Of a stretch of DNA of 64,000 nucleotides, positions 23,801 to 35,800 are shown piece after piece. The DNA lies in the NCBI GenBank assembly GCA_019055375.1, contig JAHQIW010003685.1:395773-459772 (forward strand), in the 5' to 3' direction. The position numbers were made by a program, and so were the translations under genes. The notes beneath the pieces are model-generated. The model searched no databases, had not been told where the DNA came from, and worked only from the letters and a program-made list of their open reading frames with translations. The stretch comes from Parelaphostrongylus tenuis. Its lineage: Eukaryota; Nematoda; Chromadorea; Rhabditida; Metastrongylidae. The first letter of the stretch is position 1; the number at the start of each line of letters is the position of its first letter.

Positions 23801-26800
23801 GTGAATAAGAAACATCGCCCACTTTCGTTCCTTCGCCAATACGGTTTGTATTTGTATGAGAGCAATAAAACTTGATGTTATCTCAAAAATTAGTCGAGAA
23901 CCATTTTTATTCTATCGAGCTGTATGTCTTACTGACAAACCGAATAAAACTAAGGGTTGTAGAGCATTTATCGTTGCGTCATGATGTAAAATATACTCTA
24001 GAACTGCAAGATAGATTCAAAAGTGATCTAAATGGATTTTTAGGACAAAATGCTATGAAAGCACTTCCCCTCTATCTGGAGTATTTCATATGCCCAAAGT
24101 TGAACACCGAGGAATCGTGCAATGTAGTTTTTTTTTTACGTCTGGGCCACATATGAGGGCAGAGAACATTAAAGCAATGCGAAAAGGAATTCAAAAAGTT
24201 TTATTTCACATTATAGTTCTGCTATCGACTGCTTTTTTACAGACCCGCTCAAAATGATTTAATCTGATAAGGATATGACATATTTTGAGCCATAGGTCTA
24301 GTGCTATATAGGCGCCTATTTCGTCCTATTGGGACTCATCAGTAGCACCTCCCTCGGTTCCGCGATCCCTGAGGTGAATATCCTAGATAACTAATATCCT
24401 CAGATAAATCATTTGATTTTTATTATTCAAATATTATCCTCGATTAAATCATTTTGAGCGGGTCTGTAAAAAAGCAGTCGATAGCAGAAGTATAGATCAT
24501 TTTAAAAGCCGTAAGCTCGACTGCGCCGGTCACCACAAAGTCAGGTAATACCATCATCCTACTTTGGGTGATTAATTTTACTCGGCGTCGGTTCCTTTAG
24601 AGGATTATTTCACCTCAAGGGATCGACGGAACCGAGGGAGGGTGCTACTGATGAGTCCCAATAGGACAAAATAGGCGCCTATATAGCACTAGACCTATGG
24701 CTCAAAATATGTCATATCCTTATCACATTATAGTAGCAATTTTTTCCTGAAATCTGGTGAAGTAGGGGGCAAAAATTTTTTCGGAGATGGATGCGTTGAG
24801 GAAAACATCGACTCTTATTTCTTGGATGATGACGCCTCAAAATTATCTTAATCTCGCGTTTACAATGAACGTCATAGAGGAGTATTGTAATCCATAAACG
24901 CTGTAGTCCCTGAATTCATTTGCTAGTTCCGGGCAATATGACTATGGAAATGCCTTTATATGTGGAAATAGCTAATGCAGTGATCAAAGATATATAGAAA
25001 AAAACGGCAATGAGCGCTATCAAAAGCAACCTAGTCATTGATGTTTGAACAGTTCAAAGAGACTGGATGGCACAGCATAAGCAAGTGAACGCTCCCACAT
25101 GTATCATTAACATCGTGTGAACTTCTCGACGTCACTACTAGTTCTAGCCTAAAAATTTTCATGCGGAAACTAGAGTAGTGTGGCCACAGGTGTTCTTACG
25201 AAACTGTCGCAGTAATCGGTTCACAAAAGGAGTACTCTGAGGTTTCGATTCAGAAAGCCGAGACTGTTACAATTATTCGAAAATTATCATAAATGGCTGT
25301 CTCATGAACGTAATGATTCAAAGTGAGATATTCTCAACTCACCCTTTGTTTCCTGTTAACTTCACTGATAAGAACCATCATACTACGTTGTACGATTTTT
25401 TTGATGTTTGTAATCAGATAAATTACTGTTGATAATCGCATCAGGCGGTTGAATAATGTTAAAGTCCGTCTCACTGGATAAAGGGAGCAAAATGTTTTGC
25501 TGATATTATCATTATCACGTCCCTACACGACTCATTGCGATAATTTACTTTAAAAACAACCTTTTCTTATGTTTGCGAAAAAATGCGATGCATTCTCGAC
25601 CTCCGATTAGATTTAGACATTGATAACTTGTAGAAATTGCTCTATACGCTTCAAAGTATTCTTAAACGTTACTTGTACCTATGGGATGATCTAAAACTCA
25701 TAGAGCATGAGATTTTATCAATCGCCGTTATCAAGCAGCCTACATCTTAGATGGACAACCACTTCCTTGAAGCACTTGATTTACACACCTATTAAATCTT
25801 TGTTGTAGATGCTAGTGCCTACGCCGAAATACTGCGCTCAAACTAGATATATAGTAGAACAAAAACACTTATGAGAATACTAGTACAGTAAGGTTTACTT
25901 ACGTTACTCGATTAAACGTTATGTATTGTTCCTAGCATTTATCTCATTAGTTTATCACCATCCGTTTATCCGTTTGAATAAACACATTTGCAGGGAAGAT
26001 TATTCAAGTCTATAACACCTAGGAGAATTGAGTGGTGCACAAACATATCACATATCACGAAAAATATCACAGTAGCTGTCAGTTTAACTGGGTGTTCAAG
26101 GTGAAATAGCATACCCGACCAAATCTGTTAAAGAGAGCAAATGTGCGTCGGTGGTGTAGTGGCAGGACGCGCCCCCGGTATGGATAAAACGCGGGCTCGA
26201 CTTCCGTCTGAGATCGTACTTTGCTCAACACTCAATCCTCTTAGGTGTATTGGAAACATTGTACCACTGCGAAAAATTCAGTTAAAGATTAGAAATCATA
26301 TTATATATAAAAATTATATATTATATATTAGAACATTACATATCAAGTCTAAATTTTTCTGCCAATATGCTATGCTATATCAATGGTTTACTTGCCGCTA
26401 AATCATACTATTTACCAAACTCAATCTCTTGCTTTTCGTGACTCCACACACATCAGATTATGAAGCGCCGTCTGGAGTCCCTCGGAACTTGCAAACAGTA
26501 TATGAAAGAAGCACAGATGAGTAACACAATGGAAGTGGACCTTAATGACGTCGTAAATCTCACAAACATCTTGGACACTGAGTTGCAAGCTAACGTGAGG
26601 CTACGGTTATTCATTTACTTATGTCATTTCTTACTTTGAAATACTTTGTTATAATGAATCGCTCTGTTTTGTTCCATATTTGACTTGTTTTCTCTAGAAA
26701 TGCAATTATTGTTTCGCACTACTCATGCCGACCTCATTATGTAGCGTTTTCTATATGCACCTCGAAATGTGATCTCATTTGTAGTCCTGTGAACCATTGG

Positions 26801-29800
26801 GGTACTAAGAAATGAAATCGACATCACCATTCGCCTCAACAGGAAGCGTTTTATTAGCTGAACAAAAATCTCAAATAGTCAAGGCAAAATAAAAATAAAA
26901 GGCATTCAAATCATACCTGGTTTCGAAAATTTTTCTGAAAGACATAACAATTATATTTACAACTGCTCATAGTTCTTGTGGAGGTCAAACTTAATCTACT
27001 GTACTTTTCTACGATTGCTGTTGAACAATGGACATCGATTTTCGCTCACCCAATAGTTTTCTTTTCTCTTTCAGCAACTATTTCAACTTAAAATCGTCAG
27101 CTTAAATCAAAACTATAACCATTTGGTCCGTGCTTATGAAATGATTAACACTAATCAGTGTTATAGGAGTGTTAAGCCACATTTTAACGTTATTGCTATC
27201 GCAGTGTACATTCTGATGTCATTTCTCTAAGAAGGCTTCAGAGTTTGTGTGATGGTACATTTACAATAATAACAATAAGTACAATAAGTATAACAATTTT
27301 CTGAGCCGAGTACTATCCAAAAACTTTCCTTGTGTTAGATCCCATAGGGCGATAATGGATCGCAATTAGAAGCTGTACATTACTAAAGTGTTGTTCTACG
27401 TAAGATGAATATAGAAGTCAAAACTGAATTCATTGGAAGGTTGCAAATCTAGTCCTACAGGAACCCCAGCCCTCTCTCATTTCGAAACACTTCGGTAATC
27501 TATATTACAACCTAGTGGATGCTAATATAAGTTAATCAGCCTATTGTCAGGACTGACTATCGATTGAGCTTAGCATTAGTTGAGGAACTCGTAGTTTTTG
27601 AATAGACACTAGACTGTATAGACGATTTACTATACAAATTTATCGGTTTACGATTCCGCACTTTCGCCTTTAGAGGCTGGAATTGTCAAACTGAAGTGCA
27701 ATCTACTTAACCAATAATCATTGTGTCGGTCCACTAGCTTATATGCAGCTGTATCGATGCTTATTTGCAATTCACCGTTGGAAACGAATCAGCTTCTTTG
27801 ATTTAAAGGCGTTCAGTCTGATTTCTCAGTGCCTGGATATCAAAAACCTTTTTTATCATCAGTGTGCTTCATTGTCACTTGGTACATCAGAATCTCTTTT
27901 TTTATGAGATCGAATTTTTGAGTTGACAGAGTCCGTCATTTGATGTTTTTCATAAGGTTGGCAATTCCATCCAATGCTCATGATCGACAATCTCAAATTT
28001 TCGCTTCTCCATCATCACTAAATTAGATGTTCGTAAAGTCCATACCTAAAGATGTCCTCTGGAAGATCTATTATCAAAAGTCAATTCTGACTTGGACCCA
28101 CACCCGTTATAATTTTTCTGGACTATACGGTAAGCAACCCACAAGCTACATATAGATGATGCATAACGCTATTAGATAAACGATTCCAATTTTTTTATGA
28201 GAGGCTCGTAGCCCTCCTTCCTCTTTCTCTCTCTCTAGCCCACAGTCTGAGAAGTTTAATTGTAAAGTATAACCGCTGATAGATGTTTCCTTAACTAAAT
28301 TCGTAGTAAACCAGTGACCAAAGAGCCGTGAACTCTTAGAAAATGGTTATTGATTATCTTCATCAATTCTCTGTACTTAAATGATGTGCGTGGTACATTG
28401 TTTGGATGCTTGATTATGGATGTCTATCCTGAATCACAATTTTGCGGATTGATACATTTTCATAATTTTCAGCTACATATGATGCTTGTTGAAATGCCTC
28501 GCCTGGAAAATGTCTTTCGCGTTTCTGAGCTGAAAATGTTCGTCAGCATTGGAGCGAATTATGTTAAGGTCGTAGTCAATATTGCCACTTCTTCATACAT
28601 AATCTCTGCATTTGTCGACTTTTCCGAGTCGTTTAATTATAAATGCGCTGAAATAAATGTACATTAGAAAGTAGTCATCTTCAGACTCTTGTCGGAGAGA
28701 TGAATATTTCTTAGAGAACTCCTAATGTACAATTGAAACAATGAATGAGCACTTCAGCACGCTGTTTTAATAAAGCTTCTGTTTTCACACAATTACGAAT
28801 AGATTTAAGGTAGTACTGAGGACAGCTAAGCAGATGGTTGAAGCTCTCTTCGTCTTCTATGTCTACGTAATTTTTCGTGATTCTGTGAATCTGATCGAGA
28901 ATTATCGCACAGATGTCGATTTCAACAACTGCTTCATAACCAGGTGATTTTTATCGACTACTTTTGCTACAGAGATGAGGTTGTAATGGTTTAAGACGCA
29001 ATGTATACGGTGATAAGCAAGACGCTGGTTCGATCCCCTCTATCATTACCCTCTTGCAATGCAAGCGTCTCAGTATGACTACTTTCAAGATCGCAGAGAG
29101 AATTGGCTCGACCAGCATTCTGCGACTCCCTGAGAATACAAATTTCTCGAGCAACCAGCCAAAGCAACATGTGAGATGTTCGACGATCTCCATGGAGGAT
29201 GATTGTGAGGAAACGAATTTGATGCAAGAATTGCTCATATTCACGCAGTAAATTGTGACGGCGGATCGAGTGAAATAAAAGAACTTCTAACAAAAAGAGA
29301 GGAATCTATATGATATCAGCCAAAACGATGCACAGTAGACCGCTGACATCAATCAAGATGTTTACACAACATATTTCATCATACTGAATCCAGGTCCACG
29401 CAGTTTGATTGCTCACGAAGTATTTAAATTCTACAGGTTAGCTAATGTAATGGACTAATGCAAAAATAGTATTATTCATATTAAAAAATCGGGCTGTACA
29501 ACAGCCCTCCAACATAATTATGAGATATATTGAAATTTGAGCGTGGTCTTAATAAAATACTCGAAATAGAAGGTATAAAATGCAAAATATTAACCATGAG
29601 CAATCGAGTGTGTCGAAAATTGCCGATCTTGTGATTTTTCTTTGACGGCGATTGTGTAAATCTTTCGTCGTCGTCTATCGCTTTATAGGGGGATGTAAGA
29701 GCCTCCGAGAGGATTGGTTAAAGACGAAGGGCCTACCCGACTGACAAGGCTGCAAGACCGAAACACGTGTATTGGGCTGTACAAGAGCCCTTTAACAGAT

Positions 29801-32800
29801 CACATAATATCTTGGCTTTGAAAATAATTATGTGATATATTGATACAAAAAGGCTATTTCTGTATCATTGACTACTTTTATAGCCACTTAACTTAGAAAG
29901 AAGCCGCATCTAAGCAAAAGCCACGATAGTCGAGATAAATCTTCAATTAATAACTAACTATAATCATAATAGGGAGTACATAACTTGATTTATATCATGT
30001 TAAGTTAAAGACCATCGTTAATTCATGCAATTCAAATATGCATTGCATGATTTCTATCGTGCCGTGCAATTGTTGCAAACTTCCAGTCTCGACCTGTCGG
30101 GTTCCAAATACATAGTTTTTGATGCAGCGATTTCTGCTTTAAATCTCAGTTCATCGAAACTTACTGGAATGGCTTCGCATCACAATACAAATTTGGTATA
30201 TATGTGACAAACCTATCTGCCCACTTATCCACTCAGTTTACTGATTTGATCATTCTTACATTATCTGCAGTCACCAGCTCTACATATACCTCTACTAATA
30301 TGTTCATTTATCAACAGCATAAGTTCAAAGCGATTCCTCAAAACAACGTGCAAAAACACTTGAGAAAAGGATTCACGATACACAGTTGCATCGCAGAGCA
30401 TAAATTCTATTGTCAACAATAACCACTTTTACAAACAATTGTTTATATTGCTCATTAGAAAACATTGGCGTTGCTCCCACTACCAGTAGGCTTCGCTTCG
30501 TCTCTTCTCAAAACCTATATCTCAGTGACTACAGAATCCTCTCTAGTGACATTAAAAGTTTGAGTTTTGGTACGAAACCGCAACAATATCACGTAGCGCG
30601 TTTTGACTGTCGATCGACTAAGCCATGTTCCAGGCTAAAAGTTAACGTGGTACCCCTATTGTTGGTTATCTCGGATTTGATAAAGTTAGGTATTTCACAT
30701 CGTCAATCATCACTAGAGATGAATGAATGTACATATAACCTATGGAATAAGCTGCCAATGTATCAAATCAGAGCTGCTATCCTCCCATTTAAATTTGTTA
30801 CTAATTTAAAGACTCTCCAAAAAATCGAAGGTCTGCTGAATCTGGGGAGTGGGGTCAAATCAAAAGCCACACGCGATCACTCTATTTCTAATACGCTAGG
30901 GGAAATCGGACCTCAATTTTTATGTAATTATTCGCTCACGATAATGATATTTTTTTAGTATGTTCTGGCAGATTGATCACCACAGAGAAATGCTTGGACA
31001 GCAAGCTATCCGTTTCATTTCTCATGAAGAGATGAAAAACTGGAGGCTTATGAATGTTTTCAGGTTTTTTTTTTGCCAGTATCATTTATCATAACTTAGC
31101 AGCAAATATATTTGCCTTGTGTTTTGCACTGCGAAACAGGAAAATGCCGGAAGGTTTTTTCTGAATCGTCGAAAAGTGCTATTAGCATGGCTAGCAATAC
31201 CTCGTCTTCGGAACTAAATCAATTCCAGTCAATCGTCACTTAGTGACCTCTACAGAACTGCTAACTGTTTTGTTCTCGGATTTCAGCAAACCGACTACTG
31301 CCGAAATGATTCGCGCGAAAACCTCCCTGATAACATGGTTCATCACAGCATGTTCTGCAGCGTTGCTGATTTTCCTCGATTATTACTTCTATTCCTTTCT
31401 CAATGCGGTATGATAACCTCTATAATTTTGCTTTGTTTTAATTCTTTTCCCTTAGACTGAGAGAGTTTATTTTCTGAAGATTTAAATCTGTTGTCTTTAC
31501 ATAACGAGAATTTTAATGTTTTTCCGCTTGTTCTGTTCTCCTTCAAACGTCAATGATAAATGGGGCTGAGTTCATGTGAAATGTCAACTAGAATTTAGAG
31601 ATCTATTGCACTTACTATTCAATGGCAAATAGACTGCTTGCTGAGCATGAATTTCTATGGGAACTTCAGATAGCCAGGCGCTTCCTGGTCTTCACTGTAA
31701 GAAGCCGTCAGTCCTCGATGCATGGAGTGAGGAAATGATCTCGTGATTCAAATTTCCTTTGACGATTGGGATCTTCGCATTTGGACAGTTGCTCAATTAG
31801 TGCATCAGCATCCATTGCTTACTATGAAAGGGAACTATTTGAAACTTTGACACATATAATCAATGCCTTCAAGAATCATCAAGTTAACACAAGATTGATT
31901 CTAAACATTTACTCGGCTGAACGTTCTCAATTCGCCCCCACTTCCGAGCCGCGTTCATCTGAGTTGATGGACCATAACTAATTGATATTGTGACGTAGGT
32001 GTTGTGGCACATGGATTGGAATTCAGTAAAGGAATCCTTGTTCATACAAATCTTCAGTGAAAGTCGCTTTATAAAATATCACCGCTTCACGTAGTTACCG
32101 CTCCACATATCAGCGTTGTATGAAGCACCGAGTCCCATAGTATATATGGCCAATAGAAAAGCAGATAATATTGTATTACTGGCCATGGATCACTATCCTT
32201 CTTCTATAAAAGGACATAGTCACGTGTAAAAGCTTTATTCGAATGGTGCTTTTCATTGGAATCGGCTTGATGTAATACCGAAGACCCACACGTGACGATG
32301 ATCAGCTGGGTACCACCTACTTCAATCAACGCTATTTCGAGGAAAGAGAAGACTCTAAACATCAACCGAAATAAGCTTTAAGCAATCTCGAGTTTAATCT
32401 ATAGTCCAGAAAGTAAAACAATGTTATTATACGTCTCATATTACCGTATCTCAAGACTTCAAACAGTCAGTGATAACGAAAACTTTTTTGTTAGTTTATT
32501 TCTCCACAGAGAAGGAGTTTCTCTCAGTCCTTCACTTGAGGACCGCTGGTTCTAAGTAGAACTGAGAAGGTTTTTTAGGTAACAAACAATGATTTCATGC
32601 GCATCATCAAGAGAAGAACGCTTTAAAGATCAAAACAATCTAGTCTTCATCCTTCTAAATTGATCGCCTTTCTTAAATAAGAATATCAAATAAGTTGACA
32701 GATATTGGGTATCAATAATCAATCGGATTCCATTCATTTGAGCGCCTTTTTGCGGTGGTATGCTCTCTTAATATACCCGATAATGTAGAGCGCTGTGCAA

Positions 32801-35800
32801 ATCTGCGTCAGCCGGGATTCGAACCCAGATCTCACTCTTTCCGGGAGCGTATGCTAACAGTTGCACAACCGACGCTCGTTACTCATAGCACTCGTTCTAC
32901 GATGCAACGTGTTACCTGTTTACAGCCAACCGTCGACGGTTTGGCGGACCAGCCGCTAACGGTAGTATTGAACCCACTTTTGTTGACAGATATTGGCTAT
33001 CAATAATCAATCGGACTTCATTTATTTGACCACCTCTTGCGGTGGTATGGTCTTATAATATACCCAATAATGTAGAGTGCTGTGCAAAAACATTTGCGTC
33101 AGCCGGGGTTCGGACCCTGTTAACAGATGACTCGTTGTAGCGTAGAGCGAGTGCTGTGCAAAACGAGCGTCGGTAGTGCAACGGTTAGCATACGCTCCCG
33201 GAAAGAGTGGACCAGGGTTCAAATCCCGGCTGACGCAGATGCTTTTGCACAGCACTGTACATTATTGGGCATATAATAAGACCATACCACCGCAAGAGGC
33301 GGTCAAATAAATAAAATCCGATTGATTATCAAATAAAATCATAAGATCAACTGCTTTTTAAAACCTCGTGATAAACATTCAAAATAATTCCGAAAAAAGA
33401 GATGTTTTAAGCCTAAACGAGGTTGGTACGCCAGGGCCATACACCGGTGTTTCGGAGGTTTCGGCCTCCTTGTCAGTGACCCTCGTCCCACATTATATCC
33501 TGCATTGTAGAAAGAAGGGAGGCGTATGTGGTGATGGCATAGTGTACAATGACACTGGTCCATCACCACAGTTTAGTCGATGGATTTCGGCTGGTAGACC
33601 AAAATCGATCCATAAGATCGACTGTTTTTTGAAACCTCGTGATAAGCATTTAAAATAGTTAAAAAAAAGAATTTTGGTCTACCAGCCGAAATCCATCGAC
33701 TCAACAGTGGTGATGGACCAATGTTATTGCACACTATGCCATCACCACATACGCCTACCTCCTTGCTACAGTGCAGGGCTTAATGTGGGGCAGGGGTCAC
33801 TGACGAGGAGGCCGAAACCTCCGAAACACCGGTGCATGGCTCTGGCGTACCAACCTCGTTTAGGCTTGAAACATTCTTTTTTTCTGGAATTTTCAAATAA
33901 GTGTTTGAAACAAGGAGACTGCGCGAAGGAAAGTGTTAGGTGAATTACAAGAGAACGCGCTTTAGATAAGTGCTCACTTATGATCAATGAGATTATTTGA
34001 AGTGACTTTAAAACCATGCACATTGTACCTAAAATGGTGGCGTAGATGCTAAGAAAGAAAGAGACCGTAATATATGTACTGTCGCAAAACAAATTAAAAC
34101 AGAAAATGAGCTTTTCTCATGAAAAGATGAAATATTGGCCGCTAGAGTGGTCTACGCAATGATCTCCATTGAATGAGAATTTCTTCCAAGTGGAGAAAAT
34201 GAATGGTAGTGGTTGTTGTGAGATTATCTTTCTTCAGGTTGTATCAGCTTCCCATACAACCATTGAACAACTGAGTTCTTCTAGTGCAGCTATCGACGTA
34301 GGTCTTATTTGTGCTCACTGTTGTTCTCTCACGTATTTTGAATCGCTAATTCAACATAGATGCTCGCTTCTCTTAATGAGCAGATAGGTTGTCAAAAGTA
34401 ACATTTTTGTTTGTGTCACAAAAAAAGTGTGACATAATAAGCGAAGTAATAGACTAATGTCTGACATTTCGACGGTCTCGCCTCCTTTGGAATTTGAATA
34501 GGTCAAATTTACAAGCAATCACTCAAACAATCTGGTAATCTCAGCAAAAACCACTCTGATATATTTTCACATCGCAAAGTGACAGCTTCTTTGAACACTC
34601 ATCGTTTTGCTTTTTCCAAATCTTTCAAATGTAACCATAATTAGAATATTTGAATGCTCTTACAATCAAAAATTTTTCCTTGTAAGCCAGATGCGAAGCT
34701 GCTATAATACGATTAATTCATAAGCTGACATTTCAACAGTTTCGCGTTCTCCAGAACCGAGAAGCATCAGGATGCCCAGAACCCACTCAGCCAAACATCG
34801 CCATTACTCAACAGAAGAAATTACCCAACCTCGATTTTGATCGCATCAAGCACAAAGCAACTTTTCAACATACCATCCTTTACGAATATTCCCTCAAGTT
34901 ATGCAAGTGGCAGAATACCGTCCAGATGCCACATGGACTGAGAATGCACCTCCATATCAAGAAGCGGTCTCATATATAATAATGCGTCATATCATGTGTG
35001 ATAACGAAGTAATGCTTTTGAGGTTCACGTTTGAATTTATGGCGTTTTCCCCAAAATATTCCTAAAATCTAACGCATTGGGACTCTATGTTCCTGTGCGG
35101 AGATAGTTTACCTCTTCTTCAAAATTCTTCCCGTTATATGTCTGTGTCCTCCCAGTGGAATGTTGATTTAGCTTTGAGCCCGCAGACTGATATTTTTCTC
35201 CACGGACACAGAGCGACCTAGTCATTTTCTCGATGTATCTGTCGCCGCGCACTTTACAAGAGACTGGGCAAACTATGCATGTCCTTATGCAATCACCGTC
35301 TTTATCGTGAGGGCATAGTATGCATTCTTGCTTCGTACATAGACGGCCTTGTAGCGGCTGTGAATTGGCTGGACCCTTACAACAATCGATGAAAATCTAG
35401 TCATTGTTACCTATTTCTCTAGACCTACCCTAAAACAGCGTTTGATGCGTGTTTCGTTTTGAGAAACGCGGGATAAACGGGACTCTGCCTTTGCTGAAAT
35501 TATCATTTCGCGACTTATAAAATTCACTGAACCTCTCTCGAGAGGATACGTGTTCGTATCCATTGGAAAAGGCTGTTTACCTAGCCAGTGCTAGACATTA
35601 TACCTCCGCTGTTCTCGTACACATTCTGGATGCTGTTTACAATATGTTTACTAGAAGAGCCTTCTTTGTATTTGAGAGATGAGAAGAGAGATAATGAACA
35701 GTATATTTTGTTAATTGGGTCACGGTACCATTTGGTACTGTAACCGTTTTCGGGCAGTTCAGTTTATACACTTGACAAATGAGAGCCAATTTTTGGCATC

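Larger units (their letters stand above)
24219..24727. mobile_element. Nested foldback element, TAGGCGCCTA hammerhead family
   Basis: Two nested inverted repeats: CTGCTATCGACTGC..GACCCGCTC at 24219-24261 matches 24444-24486, and TATTTTGAGCCATAGG through CTCCCTCGGTTCCG (24264-24361) matches about 24627-24725. Each outer arm holds one hammerhead motif. No coding sequence. Located in a DC-STAMP intron. A third, shortened copy lies at 56660-56765. Confidence 0.75.
33370..33900. mobile_element. Foldback element, CACCGGTG hammerhead family
   Basis: The left arm (about 33385-33606) and right arm (about 33672-33895) are inverted copies. Both contain GGTTGGTACGCCAG, a hammerhead motif, GTATGTGGTGATGGCATAG and TTTCGGCTGGTAGACC. 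A related half element lies at about 41190-41340. No coding region. In a DC-STAMP intron. Confidence 0.75.

Noticed and set aside
28350..28667. 105-codon frame as a DC-STAMP exon
   Set aside because: The exons at 26594 and 28810 join in phase without it, and its text does not match the family.
29020..29060. GACGCTGGTTCGATCC as a tRNA or SINE B box
   Set aside because: No matching A box or SINE body could be aligned.
33165..33237. Possible tRNA-Ser gene (anticodon GGA)
   Set aside because: No long variable arm, C at position 33, T-stem mismatch, and the sequence continues into a repeated SINE body found elsewhere in the window.
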